51,560 bases of DNA, taken from contig CAZZNQ010000017.1 of NCBI GenBank assembly GCA_964655775.1, positions 1-51,560 of the forward strand, written 5' to 3'. The notes below the pieces were generated by a model. That model was not told where the DNA came from. It searched no databases and saw only the letters and a list, made by a program, of their open reading frames with translations. A program made the translations under genes and the position numbers. Origin of the DNA: CAZZNQ01 sp964655775 (GTDB taxonomy: Bacteria; Planctomycetota; Brocadiia; SM23-32). How positions within the stretch are numbered: the first letter of the stretch is position 1; every line of letters begins with the position of its first letter. This document shows positions 16,612 to 25,688 of this stretch, one piece after another.

Positions 16612-18132
16612 ATGGAGATAGTAATGGTGGCTTCGGAGGTGGCGCCCTTCTCCAAGGAAGGCGGCCTTGCGGACGTGCTGGGATCCCTGCCGTCGGCGCT
16701 GGCGGAGCTCGGACAGACGGTTTCCGTGATCAGTCCGCTGTACCGGGGCGTTAAGGAGAATGCGGGCGCAGCTGGAATGCCGCTCGAGAGGGTGGAGGCG
16801 GGTTCGTTCACCGTGCCGGTGGGCGAGGCCGACGTACCCTGCGTCACGTGGTGCGGCCGACTGCCCGATTCCGGAGTGACCTTCTACTTCCTGGAGAACG
16901 ATCGCTACTACAACCGGGCCGGCTACTACACCAACGATACGGACCACACCGATTTCCTGGACAACAGCGAGCGCTTCATCTTCCTTGCGCGCGGCTCCCT
17001 GGAGATGTGCCTGAATCTGGACATCCGTCCGGACCTGTTCCACTCACACGACTGGCACACCGGTCTGGTCCCCATCTACGTCCAGCACGTATACCGGGAC
17101 CGTTTCCCGGACACGGCCACCGTCTTCACCGTGCATAATCTGGCCTATCAGGGGCTGTTCTGGCACTGGGACATGAAGCTGGCGGGGCTGCCATGGAGCC
17201 TGTTCAACTGGCGAATGCTGGAGTACTACGGGAACATGTCGTTCCTGAAGGCGGGCCTTGTCGGCGCGGATGCCCTCACCACGGTCAGCAAGCAGTACAG
17301 CCGCGAGATCCAGACCGAGGAGTTCGGCTGCGGCATGCACGGCGTGCTGCAGGAGAGGGCGGAAGACCTCTACGGCATCGTGAACGGGATTGACGCTGAC
17401 GTCTGGAACCCGGCAACCGATCCCTCGCTGCCCGCTCGCTACGATGCGGACGATCTGTCCGGCAAGGGCGAGTGCAAGGTCGAGCTGCAGGAGCGGTTTG
17501 GCCTGCCGGTGCGCGAAGACGTTCCGCTGGTGGGCATGGTATGCAGGCTGGTGGACCAGAAGGGGCTTGACCTGCTGGCGGAGACGCTGCCCGACCTGCT
17601 GGCGACCGGCATTCAACTGGTGGTCTTGGGCACCGGCGAGCCGCGGTACCACGAACTGCTGAAGCAGGCCGCTAAGCGCGACCCGAAGCACGTGGGCGTA
17701 TCGCTCACCTACGACGATGCCGCCGCCCACCTTATCGAAGCGGGAAGCGACATGTTCCTCATGCCCAGCCGTTTCGAGCCATGCGGGCTGAACCAGCTAT
17801 ACAGCCTCCGCTACGGGACCGTGCCGGTTGCCCACGCCGTCGGAGGGCTGGCGGACACCGTGGTGGATTACACGCCCGCTGCCGCGCAGGAAGGTTCGGC
17901 CACCGGGTTTCTCTTCCAGGGGTATGACCGTCCCGAGCTCGCCGCCGCCGTCCGGCGTGCGGTGGAGGTCTACCAGGACTCCGAGGAATGGACCCGTCTG
18001 ATGCGAAACGGGATGGCGCAGGACTGGTCCTGGAAGCGGAGTGCCGAGGAATACGTTCGGGTGTACGAGCAAGCACTGCAGAAACTGGCCGCCCAAAGCA
18101 GGGGCGGCCCCGGAGCACACAGAAGTGGGTGA
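16612..18132 (+). CDS. glgA: Glycogen synthase (ADP-glucose type, GT5)
   Basis: This 506-residue GT5 enzyme extends alpha-1,4-glucan chains. MVASEVAPFSKEGGLADV at the N-terminus is the ADP-glucose-binding K-x-G-G-L motif (K15), written KEGG rather than KTGG. VFTVHNLAYQG and DALTTVSKQY are typical of GT5. MPSRFEPCGLNQLYSLRYG near the C-terminus is the conserved donor-site loop with the catalytic glutamate. The length is slightly above the usual 470-480. AAGGAG lies about 9 bases before the ATG at 16612. Its last 8 bases overlap the start of the sensor kinase gene, so the two are probably translationally coupled. Confidence 0.93.
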   Translation: MEIVMVASEVAPFSKEGGLADVLGSLPSALAELGQTVSVISPLYRGVKENAGAAGMPLERVEAGSFTVPVGEADVPCVTWCGRLPDSGVTFYFLENDRYYNRAGYYTNDTDHTDFLDNSERFIFLARGSLEMCLNLDIRPDLFHSHDWHTGLVPIYVQHVYRDRFPDTATVFTVHNLAYQGLFWHWDMKLAGLPWSLFNWRMLEYYGNMSFLKAGLVGADALTTVSKQYSREIQTEEFGCGMHGVLQERAEDLYGIVNGIDADVWNPATDPSLPARYDADDLSGKGECKVELQERFGLPVREDVPLVGMVCRLVDQKGLDLLAETLPDLLATGIQLVVLGTGEPRYHELLKQAAKRDPKHVGVSLTYDDAAAHLIEAGSDMFLMPSRFEPCGLNQLYSLRYGTVPVAHAVGGLADTVVDYTPAAAQEGSATGFLFQGYDRPELAAAVRRAVEVYQDSEEWTRLMRNGMAQDWSWKRSAEEYVRVYEQALQKLAAQSRGGPGAHRSG

Positions 18133-21100
18133 CAGAGACGAGATAGACCGGCAGCGCGCTGAGGCCGTGCGCGTCCTTCGGGATTGCCGGGACGACTTCG
18201 TCTCACGATGGATGGGACGCATCCATCTGCTCAGCCGCGAGAAGGAGACGGTTGGCCTCACGCCGGAACTCGCCAGCCGAGAGGAAGCGGGGAAGTACGT
18301 CGACGTTCTGCTCTCTCACATGCAGCGTGGCGTCGAGGGCGACCTGACCGGCTTCTATGATTTGATACTAACCGCCCGACGCTACGACCTCCGCCTGGCC
18401 GACATCGCCTACCTGCTGCTGGAACTGAAGAGCGTCGGCAAGCAGATCCTGTTCGAGAACGTGCCGGATGAGCTCAGCGCCTTCCGTGTCGCTCGGTTGG
18501 TGGACGATACGGTGGAGGGCATCCTGAGACGGAGCGCCGACCTGTACGAGCTGGCCAGCCAGGCGGACCAGAAGGCCGCGCAGGAGCGGCTGCAGGAGAT
18601 GTTTGCTGCCTGGGAGTTCGAGCGCGCCGTCATGGACGCCAAGACGCCCGCCGCCCTTTGCGAGCGGATAGCCGCGAAGCTTGCGGAGCGATGGCGCCTG
18701 GTGGGAGTAAGGTTGCGCGTGCTGGGTAGAGGGCCTGACGAAGAGCGCGACCTGACGAGCCGCGAAGTCCTGCCCGTGCCGCAGGTACAGGTTTCCAGGC
18801 AGTATCTCACCAGCGCGGAGATCAGGGGCGGCGGCACTATAGACATCATCGAGGCCACGCGCCGGCGCCGGGACGTCATTCTGTACGAGGACCTCGGCGC
18901 GGCCGAGGAGGTAACAAACGCCGCCGCGCTGCTTGACGCCGGCGTTGGGAGCCTAGCGACCTGTCCGCTGGTCTGCCGTGGGCTGGTGATCGGCGTGATG
19001 CTGCTCTACGGCGCCGGCCGGCGGTCAATCCCTCCCGAGGACGGGCGCGCTTTGGCGGACGTGGCCGATGTTCTCGGGGTGGTGCTGGACACGGTTCGTC
19101 GGGTGGAGCACTCGGAAAAGGTGATCGGCAAGGAGGAGGTGATCGCCCGGATCGGCCGCGCCCTGCTTGAGCTGCCCACGCGGGGGGCGCTGCTGCAGAG
19201 CGTGGTGGAGGCGCTGCGCGATTTTCGCGACTACTTCGACGTTTCGCTTTTCCGAGTAGACGCCGACACGAACGACTGCGTCCTCGTTGCCGAAGCCGGC
19301 CGGGGACGCCGCTATCGGCCCGCCGAGTACCGCCAGAGCGTCGGCACGGGCTTCATTGGCATCTGTGCGCAGACGGGACAGACCATCCGGGCGGACGACC
19401 TGCAGCAGGACCAACGACGGCTGGTCGCCTTTGACGAGGAGCATCGCGCCCGGAGCGAACTGGCCGTGCCCATCTCCGGAACCGAGCGAGTCTACGGCGT
19501 GCTCCACCTTCTGTCCGACCGAGATCACGACTTCCCGGACAGCGACGTCGCCGCCATCGAGCACGTGGCCCCGCATATCGGCGTCGCGCTGCGCAACGCC
19601 TGGATGATCTCGCAACGAAGGCACGATCAGTACGAGATCGAGCGCGCCCACCAGGAACTCAGCAACATCATCCGCAGCACGGCCGTCGGCATCACCGGCA
19701 TCGACCCGAACGGTGTGTTTACGCACTGGAGTCCGAGCTGCGAGTCCATGCTCGGCTATTCCGCGGAGGAAGTGATAGGGCGGATGACGCCGTCCGACCT
19801 GGCCGAGGAGCCCTACGACCTGCAGGCGGCTCTGGAGGCCTGCAGGCGCACGGGTCAGACGATGATGGAGCGCCCGCTTCGACGCAAGGACGGCGTCGTG
19901 CGCATCATCCGCGAAACGGTGGCTCCGCTGCAGGACGAGGAGGCCCGACACATAGGATTCACCTCCTATCTGGTGGACGTTACCGAGCAGCGCCGCGCCG
20001 AACAGCGCATCCGAGCGGAGCGCGACACACTGGCGCTGGTGGTGGGGGCTATGGGCGCCGGGCTTGCCCTTTTCGACGGCGACCTGCGCCTGCAGTGGGC
20101 AAACAGCACGCTGATGGAGTGGTTCGGCGTCGGCGAGGAGGCCCTGGGCAAGACCTGCCACGATATCTACCACTGCGGACATGAGGACCTGGGCACCTGC
20201 CCGGTGAAAGCGGTGATGGAGCGCGGCGAACCGCAGGTGCGGCTACAGGACCGAACAGATCGAAGCGGCGCCTGGCGATGCTACCAGCACGTCCTCACCC
20301 CGATCGAGCACGGCGAGACGCATCTGATCGTGTTGAGCATGGACATCACCGACCAGCGTCGACAGACCGAGCACCTGCGACTGGTGCATAGGCTGGTCGA
20401 GCAAGTGGAGACCTCACTCGAAATGGATCGTGTGCTCCATCTGCTGCTCACCGGCGTCACGGCGGGGCACGCGATCGGGCTGAATCGCGCCTTCATCTTC
20501 CTGCAGGACGAGGAGGGACACGAACTGCGCGGGACCATGGCCGTGGGGCCGGTGAGCGCCCACGACGCCCGGAGAATCTGGGAGGGACTGGCGGCGACCG
20601 AGGAGGCAGCCGGGCAGTTGCCGGTGTCCGGATCTCCTTCCGAGAGCGACAAAGAGCTGACCGATCTCGTCTCCGAACTGAGCATTCCGCTCTCCGCGTC
20701 GAGAGACGTGCTCGTCTCCACGCTTCTGAACCGCACCTCCGCCCATGTGGGCAATGCGCGGACCGAATTGCACATGCAGTCGGAAGTAGTCGAGGCCCTG
20801 GGACTCGGGGAGTTCGTCTGCGTTCCGCTGGTGGCTCAGAGCGAGCCGGTGGGCATTATTCTGGCCGACAACAAGTACAGCGGCACGCCCGTTACCCAGG
20901 ACCAGGTAGAGCTCTTGGAGATGCTCTCTCGGCAGGCGTCCCTGGCCATAGCCAACGCCCGATCGTACGAGAAGATCCGCGACCAGCTTGCCGAACTGCG
21001 CCGCACGCGCGACCGGTTGATCGAGGCCGAGCGGATGGCCAGCGTCGGACGGATGGCGAGCCACCTTGCGCATGAGATACGCAACCCTCTGACAGCCATC

Positions 21101-21778
21101 GGCGGCTTTGCCACGGCCATCGCACGCCAGCACGAGACCGATTCCAAGACGCACCGAAACGCAATGGTCATCTACGAGGAAACGAAGCGGCTGGAGCGCA
21201 CCCTCGCCAACGTCCTCGACTACACGCGTCCGCTTCGGCCGAGCTTCCAGAGCGTGGACGTGAACGCCCTGGTAGAGGAGACGGTGGACCAGTTCCGCAC
21301 CGAACTGGAGGAGAACGGCATCAGCCTTGGGCTTTCGCTTTCCGATCGGGCGGAGACGGTACAGGGCGACACCGGGATGCTAAAGCAGGTGGTGATTAAC
21401 CTGATCAAGAACGCCATTCAGTCCATGGAAGGCGTGGCAGCCAAGAGACTGACCGTGACCACCGGCAGGCAAGGCGACGAGGTGCTCATCACTGTATCGG
21501 ACAACGGAAGCGGTATGAGTCAGGATACGATCGACAAGCTGTTCAGTCCGTTCTTCACGACGAAGGTAGGCGGGATAGGCCTGGGACTGAGCATTTCCCA
21601 ACGCATCGCTCGGCAGCATGGGGGGCGTATAGACGTGTCCAGTGAAACGGGCCGGGGATCGCGGTTCCGAATCGTGCTGCCGACGGGCGAAGGCCTTCAG
21701 CAGGAACAGGAAAAGGCGGCGGCCGTGCGCGGCCAAGCAGAAAGGGGTGGAAATGATGGCCGTTATTCTACTGGTTGA
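18125..21778 (+). CDS. Multidomain hybrid-input sensor histidine kinase (RsbRD-GAF-GAF-PAS-PAS-GAF-HisKA-HATPase)
   Basis: This 1217-residue soluble histidine kinase has no membrane helix. In order: a helical RsbRD-like domain (about 8-150), GAF (160-330), GAF (336-495), PAS (503-622), PAS (630-745), GAF (757-950), HisKA (972-1050) and HATPase (1072-1190). The phosphorylated His is H983 in AHEIRNPLTAIGG. NLIKNAIQSM, DNGSGM and GIGLGLSI are the N, G1 and G2 boxes. The second PAS holds a cysteine cluster, CHDIYHCGHEDLGTCPV (about 677-694), like PAS domains that bind a cofactor or sense redox. The GTG start at 18125 overlaps glgA by 8 bases and has GGAG upstream; ATG codons further in would break the first helix. 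Its position inside a glycogen cluster suggests control by energy or redox state. Confidence 0.88.
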   Translation: MGDRDEIDRQRAEAVRVLRDCRDDFVSRWMGRIHLLSREKETVGLTPELASREEAGKYVDVLLSHMQRGVEGDLTGFYDLILTARRYDLRLADIAYLLLELKSVGKQILFENVPDELSAFRVARLVDDTVEGILRRSADLYELASQADQKAAQERLQEMFAAWEFERAVMDAKTPAALCERIAAKLAERWRLVGVRLRVLGRGPDEERDLTSREVLPVPQVQVSRQYLTSAEIRGGGTIDIIEATRRRRDVILYEDLGAAEEVTNAAALLDAGVGSLATCPLVCRGLVIGVMLLYGAGRRSIPPEDGRALADVADVLGVVLDTVRRVEHSEKVIGKEEVIARIGRALLELPTRGALLQSVVEALRDFRDYFDVSLFRVDADTNDCVLVAEAGRGRRYRPAEYRQSVGTGFIGICAQTGQTIRADDLQQDQRRLVAFDEEHRARSELAVPISGTERVYGVLHLLSDRDHDFPDSDVAAIEHVAPHIGVALRNAWMISQRRHDQYEIERAHQELSNIIRSTAVGITGIDPNGVFTHWSPSCESMLGYSAEEVIGRMTPSDLAEEPYDLQAALEACRRTGQTMMERPLRRKDGVVRIIRETVAPLQDEEARHIGFTSYLVDVTEQRRAEQRIRAERDTLALVVGAMGAGLALFDGDLRLQWANSTLMEWFGVGEEALGKTCHDIYHCGHEDLGTCPVKAVMERGEPQVRLQDRTDRSGAWRCYQHVLTPIEHGETHLIVLSMDITDQRRQTEHLRLVHRLVEQVETSLEMDRVLHLLLTGVTAGHAIGLNRAFIFLQDEEGHELRGTMAVGPVSAHDARRIWEGLAATEEAAGQLPVSGSPSESDKELTDLVSELSIPLSASRDVLVSTLLNRTSAHVGNARTELHMQSEVVEALGLGEFVCVPLVAQSEPVGIILADNKYSGTPVTQDQVELLEMLSRQASLAIANARSYEKIRDQLAELRRTRDRLIEAERMASVGRMASHLAHEIRNPLTAIGGFATAIARQHETDSKTHRNAMVIYEETKRLERTLANVLDYTRPLRPSFQSVDVNALVEETVDQFRTELEENGISLGLSLSDRAETVQGDTGMLKQVVINLIKNAIQSMEGVAAKRLTVTTGRQGDEVLITVSDNGSGMSQDTIDKLFSPFFTTKVGGIGLGLSISQRIARQHGGRIDVSSETGRGSRFRIVLPTGEGLQQEQEKAAAVRGQAERGGNDGRYSTG

Positions 21779-22142
21779 GGACGAAGAGAGCCTCCAGCTC
21801 CTATATCAGCAGGAACTTGAAGAAGAAGGTTACGAAGTGCTGACGGTTGGCGACGGCAAGTCCGCTGTTGAAGCTGCGCTGAGGCATTCTCCCGACGTCA
21901 TCATCATGGACATCAATCTGCCAGAGAAAATGGACGGTATCGAGTCCATGTCGAAGATTCTCAGCCAGAACCGGGATATCCCGGTCATCATCAACACCGG
22001 TTACAGCGAATATCAGGACAGCTTCATGAGCTGGGCGGCAGATGCATACATCCTCAAGTCGGCCGATATGGAGCCCCTGAAGGAAGCAGTTCGCGAGGCT
22101 CTGGAGAAACGAAGGGGCGCCGGACAGGGCATGGACGCCTGA
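21753..22142 (+). CDS. Single-domain response regulator (CheY-like)
   Basis: This 129-residue protein consists only of a receiver domain. The acidic pocket is VEDEES, the phosphoacceptor is D53 in IIMDINLP, the switch Thr is in INTGYS, and K102 in YILKSAD completes the site. With no output domain, it would act by protein contact, like CheY or Spo0F, or be one step of a phosphorelay. The ATG at 21753 (or 21756) lies 26 bases inside the kinase gene with GGGGTGG ahead, so both partners are co-translated. It is 24 bases upstream of glgC. The target could be a glycogen enzyme or another transmitter; nothing here tells which. Confidence 0.9.
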   Translation: MMAVILLVEDEESLQLLYQQELEEEGYEVLTVGDGKSAVEAALRHSPDVIIMDINLPEKMDGIESMSKILSQNRDIPVIINTGYSEYQDSFMSWAADAYILKSADMEPLKEAVREALEKRRGAGQGMDA

Positions 22143-22166
22143 ACGGGCTATCGGGAACGGCACGAA

Positions 22167-23396
22167 ATGGAAGTGAGCAGGGCGCTCAGGAGTTCACTCG
22201 CGATGTTACTGGCCGGCGGCCAGGGCGAACGTCTGTACCCGCTGACCAAGGACCGGGCCAAACCCGCCGTGCCGTTCGGCGGAACCTACCGCATCGTCGA
22301 TTTCACCCTGAGCAACTGCCTTAACAGCGGGTTGCGCCGCATCTGCGTGCTCACACAGTACAAGAGCGACTCGCTGAACCGCCATATACGGCTGGGTTGG
22401 GACATACTGAATCCGGACATCGGCGAGTACGTGGAGATCCGCCCCCCACAGCAGCGCATGAACAGCGACTGGTACCTGGGTACCGCCCACGCGATATACC
22501 AGAATATCTATACACTGGAGCATGAGAAGCCGCGCTACGTGATTGTGCTCGGCGGCGACCACGTGTACCGTCTCGACTACTCAAGGATGCTCAGCGCCCA
22601 CGTCGCCGCGGAGGCCCACGTGACCGTCGCCTGTGTGGCACGTCCGTCCAGCGAGGCCGCCGGCCGCCTGGGCGTCGTGTCCATAGACGAGAACATGCAG
22701 GTGCTGAGCCTGGAGGAGAAGCCGGAAGAGCCGGAGCAGTTCATGGACGGTGACGGCGACTGCCTCTGCTCGATGGGCATTTATGTTTTCGACACCGACG
22801 TTCTCGTGCATCGGGTGATAGAGGATGCCCGCAAGCAGACGTCGCACGACTTCGCCCGCGACGTGATACCGGCGATGCTCGCCCGCGGCGACCGCGTCTT
22901 CGCATACAAGCTCGGTCGGCGCTATTGGCGCGACATCGGCACCCTGGATGCCTACTGGCAGGCCCACATGGACCTGGTAAGCGTGCAGCCGGAGTTCGAC
23001 CTGTACGACCGGGACTGGCCCATCCGGGGTTACTCCCAGGCGCGGCCCCCCGGCAAGTTGGTTTTCGGCGGCGGGCCCCCCGGGGCGCCGAAATGCGAGG
23101 TCTACAACTCGCTGATATCCAATGGTGCCATCGTCAGCGGAGCGTTCGTGAAGGATTCGGTGATCGGACCCGATGTTCACGTGGAGGTCGGCAGCAGGAT
23201 AGAGGAGTCCGTCATCCTCAATGACACGTATGTCGGACGCGACGCAACCATCAGGAGGACGATAGTGGACAAGCACAACACCATTCCCGACGGCGCGTGC
23301 ATCGGCTGCGATCCCGAATGGGACAAGCGTCATTTCACGATCAGCGCCGGCGGCGTCGCAGCGGTGCCCAAGAACATGCCCTACCCACGTGATTGA
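22167..23396 (+). CDS. glgC: Glucose-1-phosphate adenylyltransferase (ADP-glucose pyrophosphorylase)
   Basis: This 409-residue enzyme makes ADP-glucose from ATP and glucose 1-phosphate, the committed step of glycogen synthesis. LAGGQGERLYPLTKDRAKPAVP at the N-terminus is the nucleotidyltransferase signature. GGDHVYRLDY holds the metal-binding aspartate, LEEKPEEP the glucose-phosphate-binding lysine, and YWRDIGTLDAYW is strongly conserved. The last 120 residues form a left-handed beta helix with hexapeptide-like repeats. The length matches bacterial GlgC (400-430). The ribosome site is weak (GGCACGA), perhaps because of coupling with the response regulator gene 24 bases upstream. The DUF4912 gene follows after 17 bases. 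Confidence 0.95.
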   Translation: MEVSRALRSSLAMLLAGGQGERLYPLTKDRAKPAVPFGGTYRIVDFTLSNCLNSGLRRICVLTQYKSDSLNRHIRLGWDILNPDIGEYVEIRPPQQRMNSDWYLGTAHAIYQNIYTLEHEKPRYVIVLGGDHVYRLDYSRMLSAHVAAEAHVTVACVARPSSEAAGRLGVVSIDENMQVLSLEEKPEEPEQFMDGDGDCLCSMGIYVFDTDVLVHRVIEDARKQTSHDFARDVIPAMLARGDRVFAYKLGRRYWRDIGTLDAYWQAHMDLVSVQPEFDLYDRDWPIRGYSQARPPGKLVFGGGPPGAPKCEVYNSLISNGAIVSGAFVKDSVIGPDVHVEVGSRIEESVILNDTYVGRDATIRRTIVDKHNTIPDGACIGCDPEWDKRHFTISAGGVAAVPKNMPYPRD

Positions 23397-23413
23397 GTTG
23401 TCTGGAGTCTGGT

Positions 23414-23926
23414 ATGTCCAACAGCAATCCGAATCAGCAGGCCGGGAGCGGCGGGCGAGAGGACCGGATTACGGCGATTCTCCGTGACCCCGGTTCCGTC
23501 TTCGTGTACTGGCGTCTTCAGGGCCACCGCAGTGCCGGACTCACGCGGGAGTTCGGCCGCGAGCTTCGTCTCGTGCTCCGTGTCCTTAATCTTTCCGACG
23601 GCGGCACGCAGAGCATCCCGGTCCAGAACCCCAACGGCAACTACTACGTGCGGGTGGCGCCGGGTACCACGTACGGGTTCGAGCTGGGCGCCCGTGTGGG
23701 CGGAAGCTGGCGGACCATCTGCCGGACCGAGAGGATGAGCACGCCACCCGCACCCGGGACGCCCCCCGCCGCAATGGGGCTGCTGAGCACCCCAGTGGAG
23801 GAGCCGTCGCGCCGCGAAAACGGTGACCGCAGGGCCCGGCTGTCTCGGCTGCCCATTCCCGGACTGCACTACGAGGCGGCCCCGGTCGGCGGTAGCTCTT
23901 CGTCTTCCAGCGCCCGCTTGTCATGA
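23414..23926 (+). CDS. DUF4912 domain protein
   Basis: This 170-residue cytoplasmic protein has one recognisable region, residues about 15-115. It includes ITAILRDPGSVFVYWRL, LRLVLRVLNLS and NYYVRVAPGTTYGFELG, typical of DUF4912, an immunoglobulin-like fold often found beside GH57 and glycogen genes. The C-terminal 50 residues are low-complexity, rich in Pro, Arg and Ser. GGAG lies about 8 bases before the ATG at 23414. It sits between glgC and the GH57 branching enzyme, with 17 and 34 base gaps, so a role in alpha-glucan binding or in assisting the branching enzyme is likely. No catalytic motif is visible. Confidence 0.75.
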   Translation: MSNSNPNQQAGSGGREDRITAILRDPGSVFVYWRLQGHRSAGLTREFGRELRLVLRVLNLSDGGTQSIPVQNPNGNYYVRVAPGTTYGFELGARVGGSWRTICRTERMSTPPAPGTPPAAMGLLSTPVEEPSRRENGDRRARLSRLPIPGLHYEAAPVGGSSSSSSARLS

Positions 23927-23960
23927 TCGTTTCTTCAACCACGCGTTCAGGTGTCTGTCC

Positions 23961-25574
23961 ATGAGAGGCTATCTGGCCCTTCTGCTGCATTGCCATCTGC
24001 CATACATTCGCCACCCCGAGCACGATGATTTCCTCGAGGAGGACTGGTTCTACGAGGCGGTGGCGGAGACCTACGTGCCCCTGCTGAACGTGTTGCAGAG
24101 CCTGGACGCGGAGGGCGTGCCGTTCCGCCTGTCGGTATCGTTCAGCCCCAGTCTGTGCGAGATGCTGGCGAACGATCTTCTCCGGAAGCGTTGCGTCCGG
24201 TACCTGAACCGGCAAACGGAGATCGCCGGGCGAGAGCTGGCCCGGCATAAGGGAACGGAGACGGAGCAGGTGGCGCGGATGTACCTGAGCCACTATAAGC
24301 AGGTGCGGCATACCTACGTGCATCGCTACGGCTGCGACATCCTGGCCGGGTACAGGCGGCTTGCCGAGAGGGGGCGGGTGGAGCTGATGGCGTCCGCCGC
24401 CACGCATGCCCTGTTGCCGCTGCTGGAGACCCAGGAGAGCCGCACGGCCCAGGTCGCAACCGGCGTGGCCAACTATTCCAAGCACTTCGGGATGCAACCG
24501 CGCGGCTTCTGGCTTCCGGAGTGTGCCTACGTGCCCGGCGTCGAGGATCTGTTAGCGGACCGCGGCATCGAGTACTTCTTTGTTGATACGCACGGCCTGC
24601 TTCTGGCGGATCCTCGGCCTCCTTATGGTGTGTTCGCCCCTCTGGCCACGCCCGCTGGCCCGTACGCCTTCGGCCGCGACGTGGAGACGTCCAAGCAGGT
24701 ATGGAGCTCGGACGAAGGATACCCCGGCGATCCCGTCTATCGTGAGTTCTACCGGGACATGGGATTCGACGCCGACTGGGACTACGTTTCGCGCTACGCC
24801 GTCGCCGGAGGCACGCGACGCTACCTGGGCTTCAAGTACCATCGCATTACGGGCGACGTTCCGCTCTCCGACAAGGCGCCGTATGATCCCGGCCTCGCCG
24901 CCGAACGTGCGTCGGCCCACGCCGAGGACTTCGTTCGCAGGCGCGTCAGCCAGGTGGCCACAGTCGGCTCGGCCACCGGACTGGCGCCCCTCATCGTGGC
25001 CCCATACGACGGAGAGCTGTTCGGCCACTGGTGGTTCGAGGGCGTGCAGTTCCTCGCGTCCGTGCTTCGCAAGGTCGCGCAGTGCGGCGAGCTGACCTGC
25101 GTTACTCCGGGCGAGTATTTGCAGCGAAATGTGCGTCCGGACAGCCGCCCCCTGCAGCCGGGCCGACCGGCCACGTCCACATGGGGAGACAAGGGTTACT
25201 TCGAGGTCTGGGTGAACGGATCCAATGACTGGATATACCCGAGGCTCCAGCATGCCGAGGCACGCATGGTCGAGGCGGCCGACCGGTTCCACGATGCCCG
25301 CGGAATGCTCAGGCAGGCGCTGAACCAGTGCGCCAGGCAACTCATGCTCGCCCAGGCCAGCGACTGGCCGTTCCTGATGTGCACGGGCACCGCAAAGGAC
25401 TACGCCACCTGGCGGTTCAACGACCTGATGGAACGCTTTGACGGCCTGCACGATCAGGTAAGGGCCGGCAGCGTGGACCCGGACCTGCTTGCCGACTGCG
25501 AGGCACGCGACGACATCTTCCCGGAGATGGACCATCGGGTCTTTGCGGTTTCGGGCGGCTGCAGACGCGGCTGA
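23961..25574 (+). CDS. GH57 1,4-alpha-glucan branching enzyme
   Basis: This 537-residue GH57 protein has the length of archaeal-type branching enzymes (about 530-560). LLLHCHLPYIRHPE is the first conserved region. The catalytic nucleophile is E187 in GFWLPECAY and the general acid is D350 in APYDGELFGHWWFEG, at spacing very like the Thermococcus enzyme. WxNGSNDWIYPRLQHAE and ASDWPFLM in the C-terminal helical part are also typical. It would create alpha-1,6 branches in glycogen, replacing GlgB, which is absent here. The ATG gives the expected first residues MRGYLALLLHCHLP; the ribosome site is weak (AGGTG). It is the last gene of the cluster; the next gene has its own promoter. Confidence 0.9.
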   Translation: MRGYLALLLHCHLPYIRHPEHDDFLEEDWFYEAVAETYVPLLNVLQSLDAEGVPFRLSVSFSPSLCEMLANDLLRKRCVRYLNRQTEIAGRELARHKGTETEQVARMYLSHYKQVRHTYVHRYGCDILAGYRRLAERGRVELMASAATHALLPLLETQESRTAQVATGVANYSKHFGMQPRGFWLPECAYVPGVEDLLADRGIEYFFVDTHGLLLADPRPPYGVFAPLATPAGPYAFGRDVETSKQVWSSDEGYPGDPVYREFYRDMGFDADWDYVSRYAVAGGTRRYLGFKYHRITGDVPLSDKAPYDPGLAAERASAHAEDFVRRRVSQVATVGSATGLAPLIVAPYDGELFGHWWFEGVQFLASVLRKVAQCGELTCVTPGEYLQRNVRPDSRPLQPGRPATSTWGDKGYFEVWVNGSNDWIYPRLQHAEARMVEAADRFHDARGMLRQALNQCARQLMLAQASDWPFLMCTGTAKDYATWRFNDLMERFDGLHDQVRAGSVDPDLLADCEARDDIFPEMDHRVFAVSGGCRRG

Positions 25575-25587
25575 GCGCTTGCCTGGA

Positions 25588-25616
25588 TTGACAGACGGCG
25601 GCGGGCGCAATATACT
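25588..25616 (+). promoter_or_regulatory. Strong sigma-70 promoter for hom-apgM
   Basis: Perfect TTGACA (25588-25593), 17 bp, TATACT (25611-25616). Transcription would begin near 25623, leaving a leader of about 65 bases that can form a small hairpin around CCCGC-CACAT-GCGGG. I saw no leader peptide rich in Thr or Ile codons. Confidence 0.75.
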
Positions 25617-25688
25617 CTCCGTCCCGCCACATGCGGGGAAGCCCGGATGCGCTGACCCATACGATGTTGACCCTTACAGGAACGGATA

